Source of the DNA: Candidatus Altarchaeota archaeon
Lineage (GTDB): Archaea; Altiarchaeota; Altiarchaeia; IMC4; QMZM01
Reading direction: 5' to 3'
Length of the DNA stretch: 7,605 nt
NCBI GenBank assembly: GCA_018897475.1
Contig: JAHIKS010000020.1
Coordinates: 1 to 7,605, forward strand
Part shown: positions 1 through 4,760 of the stretch, in pieces
Position numbering within the stretch: the stretch's first letter is position 1
Layout of the letters: every line of letters begins with the position of its first letter
Program-made: the position numbers and the translations under genes
Notes under the pieces: generated by a model
Database searches by the model: none
Told to the model about the DNA's origin: nothing
Seen by the model: only the letters and a program-made list of their open reading frames with translations

Positions 1-339
1 AAAGGAGTAGATGGCTATCTGCACAAGGCCTGCAACGACCCATGAGGAAATCACAATAATCATGATTAGAATGAATTTGTCGACCATCCCGGCGTATTCT
101 AGAGGAATCGAAACCTGCTTCAGTGCAACCATCAGGCCAACGAGTATTATGATGTAATAGAGGGGCCCCTTGAGTATCCCGATAATCTTGTCATCGGTAT
201 CGGACTTTGTTCGCTGTGCCCTTGTCTTTACATAGTTCTCGACTACGAAATCGGAGATTTTTGCTATAATGGCAGAGACTATGACGATGGAGAACGCGAT
301 TACCAGTTCCTCCAGACTGATGTTGAGCTGGGCAGACAT
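1..339 (-). CDS. MscS-family mechanosensitive channel protein, N-terminal part (runs off the left edge)
   Basis: The 113 codons in the window read from an ATG at 337-339 to the left edge with no stop, so the C-terminal part is missing. The protein starts MSAQLNISLEELVIAFSIVI and has three hydrophobic segments at about residues 10-33, 56-73 and 88-111. A basic and acidic stretch between the first two (residues 38-51, with TRAQRTKSDTDDKI) is followed by a K-G-P motif. This layout of short helices, with a charged R-x-x-x-x-D-D link before the second helix, is what I expect of small MscS-type channels, which open under membrane tension and release solutes during osmotic downshock. The pore helix and cytoplasmic vestibule would lie outside the window, so the family call rests on the N-terminal part only. 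The start is supported by a TATA-like box at 358-367, the right distance for a leaderless transcript. It is divergent from the winged-helix gene, and a degenerate copy of the operator palindrome overlaps its promoter. Confidence 0.72.
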   Translation of the reverse strand, partial: MSAQLNISLEELVIAFSIVIVSAIIAKISDFVVENYVKTRAQRTKSDTDDKIIGILKGPLYYIIILVGLMVALKQVSIPLEYAGMVDKFILIMIIVISSWVVAGLVQIAIYSF

Positions 340-357
340 GTTAGATTATAGTATGAG

Positions 358-367
358 TTTAATAAAT
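358..367 (-). promoter_or_regulatory. TATA-like promoter element of the channel gene
   Basis: Read on the minus strand this is ATTTATTAAA. Its centre lies about 23 bp before the channel ATG at 339, so transcription would begin at or just before the start codon. A degenerate operator copy (365-374) overlaps its upstream edge, where TFB would bind. The assignment is by position and composition only. Confidence 0.5.
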
Positions 368-374
368 CATGAGT
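365..374. promoter_or_regulatory. Degenerate operator copy near the channel promoter
   Basis: AATCATGAGT matches the palindrome AGTCATGACT at 8 of 10 positions and keeps the central TCATGA. It overlaps the upstream end of the channel gene's TATA-like box. If the winged-helix regulator binds it, the divergent channel gene would be controlled together with the regulator gene. This is inference from sequence similarity. Confidence 0.35.
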
Positions 375-382
375 CATCCGTG

Positions 383-402
383 AGGTATCACAGAGGATAC
401 CT
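383..402. promoter_or_regulatory. 20-bp dyad in the divergent intergenic region
   Basis: The sequence AGGTATC-acagag-GATACCT has perfect 7-bp inverted arms (383-389 and 396-402) around a 6-bp spacer. It lies between the two divergent promoters and differs in sequence from the AGTCATGACT repeats. Such a dyad is typical of a site for a dimeric transcription factor; a short RNA hairpin is the alternative. The binding protein is unknown. Confidence 0.45.
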
Positions 403-427
403 GATTTACTCAAATGTGCCCTGATTG

Positions 428-437
428 GGTCATGAGT
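428..437. promoter_or_regulatory. Degenerate operator copy upstream of the winged-helix gene
   Basis: GGTCATGAGT matches AGTCATGACT at 8 of 10 positions and lies 31 bp before the first exact copy, close to the 30-bp spacing of the two exact copies. This suggests an array of three sites on roughly the same helical face. Confidence 0.35.
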
Positions 438-451
438 AAAAGCGAATAGTA

Positions 452-487
452 TTTAAAGAGTCATGACTAAATCATAATACAAATTTA
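452..487 (+). promoter_or_regulatory. Promoter region of the winged-helix gene (two possible TATA boxes)
   Basis: Two AT-rich boxes could recruit TBP. TTTAAA at 452-457 would give a 5' leader of roughly 35 bases. AAATTTA at 481-487 sits about 32 bases before the ATG and would give a nearly leaderless transcript, as seems to be the case for the other genes here. In the first case both exact operators lie downstream of the box; in the second they bracket it. Either layout suits repression by occlusion. Confidence 0.4.
459..468. promoter_or_regulatory. Operator palindrome AGTCATGACT, copy 1
   Basis: This is a perfect 10-bp palindrome, identical to the copy at 489-498 and exactly 30 bp (about three helical turns) from it. 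It lies in the promoter region of the winged-helix gene. The arrangement is that of paired operators for a dimeric regulator, most simply the product of the adjacent gene. Confidence 0.55.
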
Positions 488-488
488 G

Positions 489-498
489 AGTCATGACT
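489..498. promoter_or_regulatory. Operator palindrome AGTCATGACT, copy 2
   Basis: Second exact copy, with its flank also shared: GAGTCATGACTA occurs in both. It ends 17 bp before the ATG of the winged-helix gene, where a bound protein would block RNA polymerase entry or start-site opening. Confidence 0.55.
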
Positions 499-515
499 AG
501 TCGATAACAATCACG

Positions 516-986
516 ATGAAAGCCCCAAACGCTCGCACCAACGCAAACTATCAGCAGGAATTCGAGGAGCTGACGGAAGATTTATCCAGTGCTATTGATG
601 ATATGGGTGACCCTGTCGCGATTGGAACCATGCTCTATTCGATAGCGGAGGAGAAGAAGAGCAACAATCTCATTGTCAGGGACATAAACGCCAAGTTCGA
701 CAACATAGCTGAGACGCTGGATAAGATATACGAAAAGCTTTCAGTCCTTACGGAACAGGGAATTTCCCGTCAAGTCGAAAATCCCTCGGTAGCGATATCT
801 GAAAGGGATGAAGAGATACTGAATTTCGTGAAATCAAATGGTAAGGCCTGTGCCGATGACGTCCAGAGTAAATTTGAATATAAGGGCAGGAACGCGGCAT
901 CAGCAAGACTCAGTAGGCTGTTCAAAGACAGCCTGCTTGAGAAGGTCTACCATGGCAGGAAGGTCTACTATGTGGCCAAATCCTGA
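516..986 (+). CDS. Winged-helix DNA-binding protein with a coiled-coil N-terminal part
   Basis: This 156-residue cytoplasmic protein has two parts. Residues 12-82 are predicted to be helical, and about 43-80 (EEKKSNN...DKIYEKLSVL) has spacing suited to a coiled coil, so it probably dimerises. Residues 95-154 read as a winged helix: a first helix SERDEEILNFVKSNG, a second from ACADDVQSKF, a basic recognition helix GRNAASARLSRLFKDSLL, and a beta wing EKVYHGRKVYYVA. There is no signal peptide, membrane segment or ligand domain. The ATG at 516 is the first in frame; no clear Shine-Dalgarno sequence precedes it. Two exact palindromes upstream and degenerate copies towards the divergent channel gene suggest it represses itself and perhaps its neighbours. 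I do not recognise a named family. The DNA-binding role is well supported; the targets are inferred. Confidence 0.85.
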   Translation: MKAPNARTNANYQQEFEELTEDLSSAIDDMGDPVAIGTMLYSIAEEKKSNNLIVRDINAKFDNIAETLDKIYEKLSVLTEQGISRQVENPSVAISERDEEILNFVKSNGKACADDVQSKFEYKGRNAASARLSRLFKDSLLEKVYHGRKVYYVAKS

Positions 987-994
987 CTAAATCA
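984..994. repeat. 11-bp direct repeat of a promoter-region sequence at the 3' end of the winged-helix gene
   Basis: TGACTAAATCA here includes the stop codon and is identical to 464-474, which overlaps operator copy 1. With upstream flanks the match is 13 of 14 (TCATGACTAAATCA against TCCTGACTAAATCA). It could be another regulator half-site, a trace of cassette insertion, or chance. Confidence 0.4.
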
Positions 995-1009
995 CGCTGG
1001 CAAATTCAG

Positions 1010-1039
1010 CCAACCACCTCCGAAAACCAACCACCTCCG
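1010..1039. repeat. Two direct copies of CCAACCACCTCCG
   Basis: The 13-bp unit occurs at 1010-1022 and 1027-1039, separated by AAAA (17-bp period). The second copy runs into the left arm of the hairpin at 1037. On the other strand each unit reads CGGAGGTGGTTGG, which resembles a strong ribosome-binding sequence, but no start codon follows at a suitable distance. It lies between the winged-helix gene and the pilin-like gene and may be a protein-binding site. Confidence 0.6.
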
Positions 1040-1062
1040 CCCCTAACGAAGGTTAGGGGCGG
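1037..1062 (+). terminator. Perfect 11-bp GC-rich hairpin, possible terminator or regulatory stem
   Basis: CCGCCCCTAAC (1037-1047) and GTTAGGGGCGG (1052-1062) pair perfectly around the loop GAAG. It begins 50 bp after the stop of the winged-helix gene. No T-run follows directly, but TTTTTT occurs at 1083-1088. Archaeal termination depends mainly on oligo-T rather than hairpins, so a regulatory or RNA-stabilising role is as likely. The structure is certain as sequence; the function is not. Confidence 0.45.
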
Positions 1063-1082
1063 TAATTCTCATTCTGAAGACG

Positions 1083-1092
1083 TTTTTTAATA
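1083..1092 (+). promoter_or_regulatory. TATA-like promoter element of the pilin-like gene
   Basis: TTTTTTAATA is centred about 26 bp before the ATG at 1113, which predicts a leaderless transcript. A second AT-rich run (1096-1105) lies too close to the start codon to be the TATA box. Confidence 0.5.
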
Positions 1093-1112
1093 GAGATATT
1101 ATAAATTCTATT

Positions 1113-2306
1113 ATGCAGGATTCGAAAGGCCAGGGTGCCATGGAGTATCTGATGAACTATGGATGGGTCATAGTCATAGTAGTAATCATAGGCGCATCTC
1201 TCTGGTATCTTGGGATATTCGATCTGGAGCAGAGCGCTACCTCATATGAAGGATTCACGAGGATTCGACCACTTGTGGAGAGCGTTATCTTTACAACGGA
1301 CGGGGATTTTGCCGCGAGGTTTGTTAACGGAGCAGGTAATCTTATAACTATCAACAACATAAGCGTTGTAAACCATGACGGAACCGAGTGCCATTGCACC
1401 ATACAGGGCTCCAGTATAATCAGAGCCGGGATTGCATTCGACATGGGCGGCACGGCCTGTTCTGCCGACCATAATGTGGGGGACCCGTTCCTGATATATC
1501 TGACCATAAACTATACCATGAGCATGCCGGGCATGGATATTGAGAAGGTTGAGAATGGTACAATAAGAGGACGTTATGGCGGTGCGATTGGCGATGTAAT
1601 CCCCGCCGACACAGACATCCAGGGATGTTTCGGGGTAAGTGGCTACTGGCTCGGCAACCAGTACTGCCTCGGAGGGGATAACTGTGCGCAAAAGCCGAAG
1701 TGCTGCGGTGATGATCCAGCAGAGTATTACAAGAGCTCGTGGAGCACTGTATGCTGTGCGCAGGAGTCCTCCTGCGGTTCGTTCCTGCCCTCGCACTACT
1801 GCTGGAGTGAAGGGACTCCGGGCAGTACAGCGGGTCAGAGTAATGTGTATATGTGCGACGATGGTGGTTGGCTCGATTGTCCTTCAGCCGGAGAATGCAA
1901 TATAGAGAACAGTTACATATGCACACAGAATAGCGGAACCTGGTTATGGAGAGAGAGCCCGGCCAATGATGACCCGGACAGATGCAGTGGGAATACAGAT
2001 GGATGGAGCTACTGCAGCGGTGATACTGCACAGAACCGCAACTATTACTGTTCTGGTGAGTCGTGTACCTACAGTGTTGCAGGGTCGGATAACTGCAACG
2101 GTTATGATGGATGCTCGGGGGATGAGTACAGGGATTACTACTGCTCCGGGGGGTCGTGCCCATATTCTGGTGATGACTGCTCTGATTGCAGTTGCAGTTG
2201 CGGTGACTATAATGAGGCTGAGACCACAGCCAATGGGAACTGTGCTGATGGTAAGGACAATGACTGTGACGGGCCGATAGACGGTGCAGACCCGGGGTGT
2301 TTTTAG
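1113..2306 (+). CDS. Secreted pilin-like protein with class III signal peptide, cysteine-rich repeats and a MopE-like C-terminal motif
   Basis: The 397-residue protein begins with an archaeal class III (type IV pilin-like) signal. A prepilin peptidase is expected to cut between G6 and Q7, leaving QGAMEYL with the conserved glutamate at +5, followed by a hydrophobic helix at residues 18-36. Residues 45-165 look like a beta-rich domain with few cysteines. Residues 172-396 are very cysteine-rich (31 cysteines in the whole protein). They include two similar units, YYCSGESCTYS at 311-321 and YYCSGGSCPYS at 342-352, each preceded by a CSG(N/D) segment and followed by D(N/D)C. The end, NCADGKDNDCDGPIDGADPG at 376-395, matches the DGxDNDCDGxxD pattern called the MopE-type putative metal-binding motif. 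I infer a surface filament subunit or filament-anchored protein stabilised by disulfides, possibly binding metal. It is far longer than a structural pilin, so a minor or tip pilin is more likely. The start is supported by the signal peptide and the promoter position. Confidence 0.88.
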   Translation: MQDSKGQGAMEYLMNYGWVIVIVVIIGASLWYLGIFDLEQSATSYEGFTRIRPLVESVIFTTDGDFAARFVNGAGNLITINNISVVNHDGTECHCTIQGSSIIRAGIAFDMGGTACSADHNVGDPFLIYLTINYTMSMPGMDIEKVENGTIRGRYGGAIGDVIPADTDIQGCFGVSGYWLGNQYCLGGDNCAQKPKCCGDDPAEYYKSSWSTVCCAQESSCGSFLPSHYCWSEGTPGSTAGQSNVYMCDDGGWLDCPSAGECNIENSYICTQNSGTWLWRESPANDDPDRCSGNTDGWSYCSGDTAQNRNYYCSGESCTYSVAGSDNCNGYDGCSGDEYRDYYCSGGSCPYSGDDCSDCSCSCGDYNEAETTANGNCADGKDNDCDGPIDGADPGCF

Positions 2307-2310
2307 TTAG

Positions 2311-3372
2311 TCAGGACATAATCTCATCCACGAACCAGTCGGCATCGAATTCCTTCAAATCTCCATAACTCTGGCCCATTCCAACGAGGATTATCGGCTT
2401 CTTTGTCTCATGCACTATGGAGAGTGCGGAGCCTCCCTTTGCGTCGGAGTCCATCTTGGTTAGAATTACTGCGTCTATTCCAACTCCCTTGTTGAATTCC
2501 CTGGCCTGCTCAACTGCATCGTTGCCGGTAAGGGCGTCTCCGACGAAGATTTTTAGGTCAGGACTGTTGACCCTGCAGACCTTCTTCATCTCGTCCATGA
2601 GGTTTATGTTGGTATGCATCCTTCCTGCAGTGTCCGCCATGACCACGTCTATGTTCTTTGAGGTTGCATGTTCAATTGCGTCGTAGATTACCGCGGCGGA
2701 GTCAGCGCCTTTGCTGTGCTTTATAACCTTTACGCCGAGATTGTGGGCATGCTTCTCGAGCTGCTCTATTGCCCCGGCCCTGAATGTGTCTCCAGCCGCG
2801 AATATTATAGAAAATCCATTATCCATAAGGTATTTTGCGGCCTTGGCCATGGTCGTCGTCTTTCCCGTGCCGTTCACTCCAAGGAAGAGAATCTTTACAG
2901 GCTTTGGGGAATTCCGGATTAATTCCAAAAATTTTATTTCCTTTTCAGGAGCGAGAATATCAATAAGCGTCTCACGGAGGGAATTTTTTATGAATGAATC
3001 GAGCTTGTTCTTCTCCACCTCCTGGCTTGTCAGTTTCTCCTTCAATTCTTCGAGAATCTTCTCGGCGGTTTCAACTGCAACGTCGCTCTGGATAAGGTCC
3101 AGCTGCAGCTGCCAGAGAATGCCATCGAGATCCTTCTCCGAGAGGCGGAGCCTGCTACTGAGGGCGCTCCTGACCTGGGTTACCTTACTTACCTTCAGCT
3201 TCTTCTCGGCCTGCTGTTCAGTCGGTTCCTTCTCGGCCTGTTCGGTCGGTTCCTGTTCGGGTTGTTCCTCAGTCAGCTTCTCCTCGGCCTGCTGTTCAGC
3301 CAGCTTCTTCTCGGCCTGCTCCTCGGTGCTGCCTATGAAAGAATTGAGTCTCTTCCTGATTGATTGGAACAT
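2311..3372 (-). CDS. ftsY: Signal recognition particle receptor FtsY
   Basis: FtsY is the SRP receptor GTPase that docks ribosome-nascent chain complexes at the membrane and pairs with SRP54 (Ffh). The 353-residue product has an amphipathic start (MFQSIRKRLNSFIG), then a Glu/Lys/Gln-rich low-complexity segment (about 17-60), the helical N domain (about 62-140) and the G domain. Visible motifs are the P-loop GVNGTGKT at 165-172, DTFRAGAIEQL from 195 (the SRP-GTPase insertion box), DTAGR at 247-251, TKMD at 305-308 and GMGQSYGDL from 331. The absence of a C-terminal methionine-rich M domain and the acidic N-terminus separate it from SRP54. It is the last gene of the operon, and its ATG follows the pfdA stop by one base (TAA-A-ATG), so translation is probably coupled. 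It converges on the pilin-like gene with 4 bp between the stop codons. Confidence 0.96.
   Translation of the reverse strand: MFQSIRKRLNSFIGSTEEQAEKKLAEQQAEEKLTEEQPEQEPTEQAEKEPTEQQAEKKLKVSKVTQVRSALSSRLRLSEKDLDGILWQLQLDLIQSDVAVETAEKILEELKEKLTSQEVEKNKLDSFIKNSLRETLIDILAPEKEIKFLELIRNSPKPVKILFLGVNGTGKTTTMAKAAKYLMDNGFSIIFAAGDTFRAGAIEQLEKHAHNLGVKVIKHSKGADSAAVIYDAIEHATSKNIDVVMADTAGRMHTNINLMDEMKKVCRVNSPDLKIFVGDALTGNDAVEQAREFNKGVGIDAVILTKMDSDAKGGSALSIVHETKKPIILVGMGQSYGDLKEFDADWFVDEIMS
3195..3328 (-). repeat. Imperfect tandem repeats encoding the acidic N-terminus of FtsY
   Basis: Units around TCTCGGCCTG (plus strand), encoding Q/E-A-E-K-K-L and E-P-T-E-Q-type segments, recur near 3203, 3231, 3281 and 3308. 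The segment CTTCTCGGCCTGCTGTTCAG appears with one change at a second place. Such repeats can expand or contract by slippage, so the length of this FtsY segment probably varies between strains. Confidence 0.6.
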
Positions 3373-3373
3373 T

Positions 3374-3811
3374 TTAGCCTTTCTGTTCGCCTGCCTGAAT
3401 CTCCCGTATAATCGCCTCTGATTTTGAGTTGAGCTCCATCAGTTTTTTGTTCGCTTGTGTTGCACCGTTCCTCATCTTTTCCATGGCGCCCTGCATGTCC
3501 TTCTGTCTCTTATCCAGAATCTTCTTGGCATCGCCCACCTTCTTCTCAACGGATATTCCAGCCCCTATTCCAATAATCACGCTCTCCTTGTCCTTTATCT
3601 CCCCCTTGATGAAAGAGCCCGAGCCTATGGGGACAAGAATCTCATCTCCTTTCTTTGCCTCCCTGAGGGAGTCGAGGGCGTTTATCGCAGCCTCTGTCTC
3701 GGCCATGGCAGCCTCCAAGACCTGTATCTGGGCTGAGATGCCCTCCAGCTGCCTTTTATAGTTTTCCGCCTCGAAGTACATCCTCTGCAGTTCCTCTCTT
3801 TGTGGTTCCAT
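3374..3811 (-). CDS. pfdA: Prefoldin alpha subunit
   Basis: Prefoldin is a hexamer of two alpha and four beta subunits that holds unfolded proteins in its tentacle-like coiled coils and passes them to the group II chaperonin in the cytoplasm. The 145-residue product has the expected order: an N-terminal coiled coil (about 4-50), a beta-hairpin core with ILVPIGSGSFIKGEI and VIIGIGAGISVEK (about 58-90), and a C-terminal coiled coil (about 93-140). Length and core motifs fit the archaeal alpha subunit rather than the shorter beta subunit. GGAG lies 9 bases before the ATG, a usable ribosome-binding site. The gene starts 3 bases after rpiA ends (TAA-AAG-ATG) and sits directly before ftsY, an arrangement seen in many archaea. 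Confidence 0.94.
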   Translation of the reverse strand: MEPQREELQRMYFEAENYKRQLEGISAQIQVLEAAMAETEAAINALDSLREAKKGDEILVPIGSGSFIKGEIKDKESVIIGIGAGISVEKKVGDAKKILDKRQKDMQGAMEKMRNGATQANKKLMELNSKSEAIIREIQAGEQKG

Positions 3812-3814
3812 CTT

Positions 3815-4474
3815 TTATCGCTCCATGACCTTAGTACCTTCACCCTTGCCCATTATCACAAGCTCCGGCCTTCTTTTGGCGAAGATTCCGTTGTCTATGA
3901 CGCCGGGAATTGAATTCAACCGGGATTCCAGTTCCAGGGCGTCTGGTATCTCAATTTTGGTATCAAGGATTAAATTTCCCCCATCGGTGGTGAAATTCTC
4001 CCTGAGTTCAGGTTTTCCTCCAATCTCTAAAAGTTTCTGCTCGACCTGCTCTCTGGAGTGGGGCAGGACTTCTATTGGAACATGCCAGTCAAGCCTGTCA
4101 ACGAGCTTGGTTGGGTCGGCAATTACTATGAATCTCTTTGATGCCGTGGCTACCTTCTTCTCACGGGTGTGTGCTCCCCCACCACCTTTTATGAGATTAA
4201 ATTCAGCATCTATCTGGTCGGCTCCGTCGACATCAAGGTCGGGCTGGTGCTGCTCCAGGGTCGAGAGTTCGATTCCCAGCCCAAGTGCAAGCTCCTTTGT
4301 TCTGGTGGAGGTGGGGATGCCAATTATGCTTAGATTCCCCTCCTTGATTTTCTCTGCAAGGAGCTCTATGAAGTAGTTGGCTGTCGAGCCTGTCCCAAGG
4401 CCCAGGACCATTCCATCCTCGACGTATTCAAGGGCCTTCGCGGCCGCGGATTTCTTTGATAGTTCCAGGTCCAT
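3815..4474 (-). CDS. rpiA: Ribose-5-phosphate isomerase A
   Basis: RpiA interconverts ribose 5-phosphate and ribulose 5-phosphate, linking pentose metabolism to nucleotide and aromatic amino acid synthesis. The 219-residue product is the usual family length. Motifs in order: the phosphate-binding GLGTGSTA at 25-32, IPTSTRT at 53-59, DVDGADQID from 81, KGGGGAHTREK at 96-106, FTTDGGNLILD from 161 and PGVIDNGIF from 190. Residues D83, D86, K96 and E105 align with the catalytic D81, D84, K94 and E103 of the Escherichia coli enzyme, so it should be active. Its ATG follows the stop of the unknown gene upstream by one base; a weak AGGT is the only nearby ribosome-binding sequence, so coupling to the upstream gene is likely. 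Its presence between a tRNA synthetase and prefoldin has no obvious metabolic reason. Confidence 0.96.
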   Translation of the reverse strand: MDLELSKKSAAAKALEYVEDGMVLGLGTGSTANYFIELLAEKIKEGNLSIIGIPTSTRTKELALGLGIELSTLEQHQPDLDVDGADQIDAEFNLIKGGGGAHTREKKVATASKRFIVIADPTKLVDRLDWHVPIEVLPHSREQVEQKLLEIGGKPELRENFTTDGGNLILDTKIEIPDALELESRLNSIPGVIDNGIFAKRRPELVIMGKGEGTKVMER

Positions 4475-4475
4475 T

Positions 4476-4757
4476 TTACCTAATATTCGATATCTGCTTT
4501 ATGATGAATCTGCCCTTGCTTCTGTCAAGCCGGATTTCACTGGCAGACTCCATGAGGTTGATTACGTAGAGTATCGCTTCCGCCTGCTCCCTCAGCCTTC
4601 TGTCCCTAGAGGAATCCCAGAGGAACATCCTCGCCTCGTGAAACCCCCCATTCGACAGAATCTCGCCCGTCTGCGTGAGAAAGTAGGGATTGAATCTTGT
4701 TTTGTTAACCCTTGGATTATTCGCTATGTGAGTCCAGAGCTCCTCAAACCCTATCAT
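4476..4757 (-). CDS. Unknown small protein in the thrS-ftsY operon
   Basis: I do not recognise this 93-residue protein. It has no signal peptide, membrane segment or cysteine, and is mixed in character: an aromatic N-terminal half (FEELWTHIANNPRVNK, RFNPYFLTQTGEIL), a central helical, charged part (DSSRDRRLREQAEAILYVINL) and a basic, beta-like end (EIRLDRSKGRFIIKQISNIR). It is probably a soluble cytoplasmic protein. That it is a real gene rather than a chance frame is supported by its exact fit in the operon: its ATG lies 3 bases after the thrS stop and its TAA 1 base before the rpiA ATG, the same spacers as at the next two junctions. A longer open frame on the opposite strand overlaps coding parts of thrS and rpiA and lacks such support. 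Confidence 0.75.
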   Translation of the reverse strand: MIGFEELWTHIANNPRVNKTRFNPYFLTQTGEILSNGGFHEARMFLWDSSRDRRLREQAEAILYVINLMESASEIRLDRSKGRFIIKQISNIR

Positions 4758-4760
4758 CTT

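Noticed and set aside
1010..1039. Ribosome-binding sites on the minus strand (CGGAGGTGG twice)
   Set aside because: No start codon with an open frame follows at a suitable distance on that strand.
1420..2163. Long minus-strand open frame (247 codons) opposite the pilin-like gene
   Set aside because: It is a shadow of the cysteine- and glycine-rich coding sequence. Its composition (Ser, His, Arg, Cys, Tyr runs) is that of a complementary frame, and the plus-strand protein has a clear signal peptide and motifs.
2711..3421. Plus-strand open frame of 236 codons opposite ftsY
   Set aside because: Its Ser/Phe-rich composition mirrors the Glu/Lys-rich FtsY coding sequence; ftsY has all GTPase motifs.
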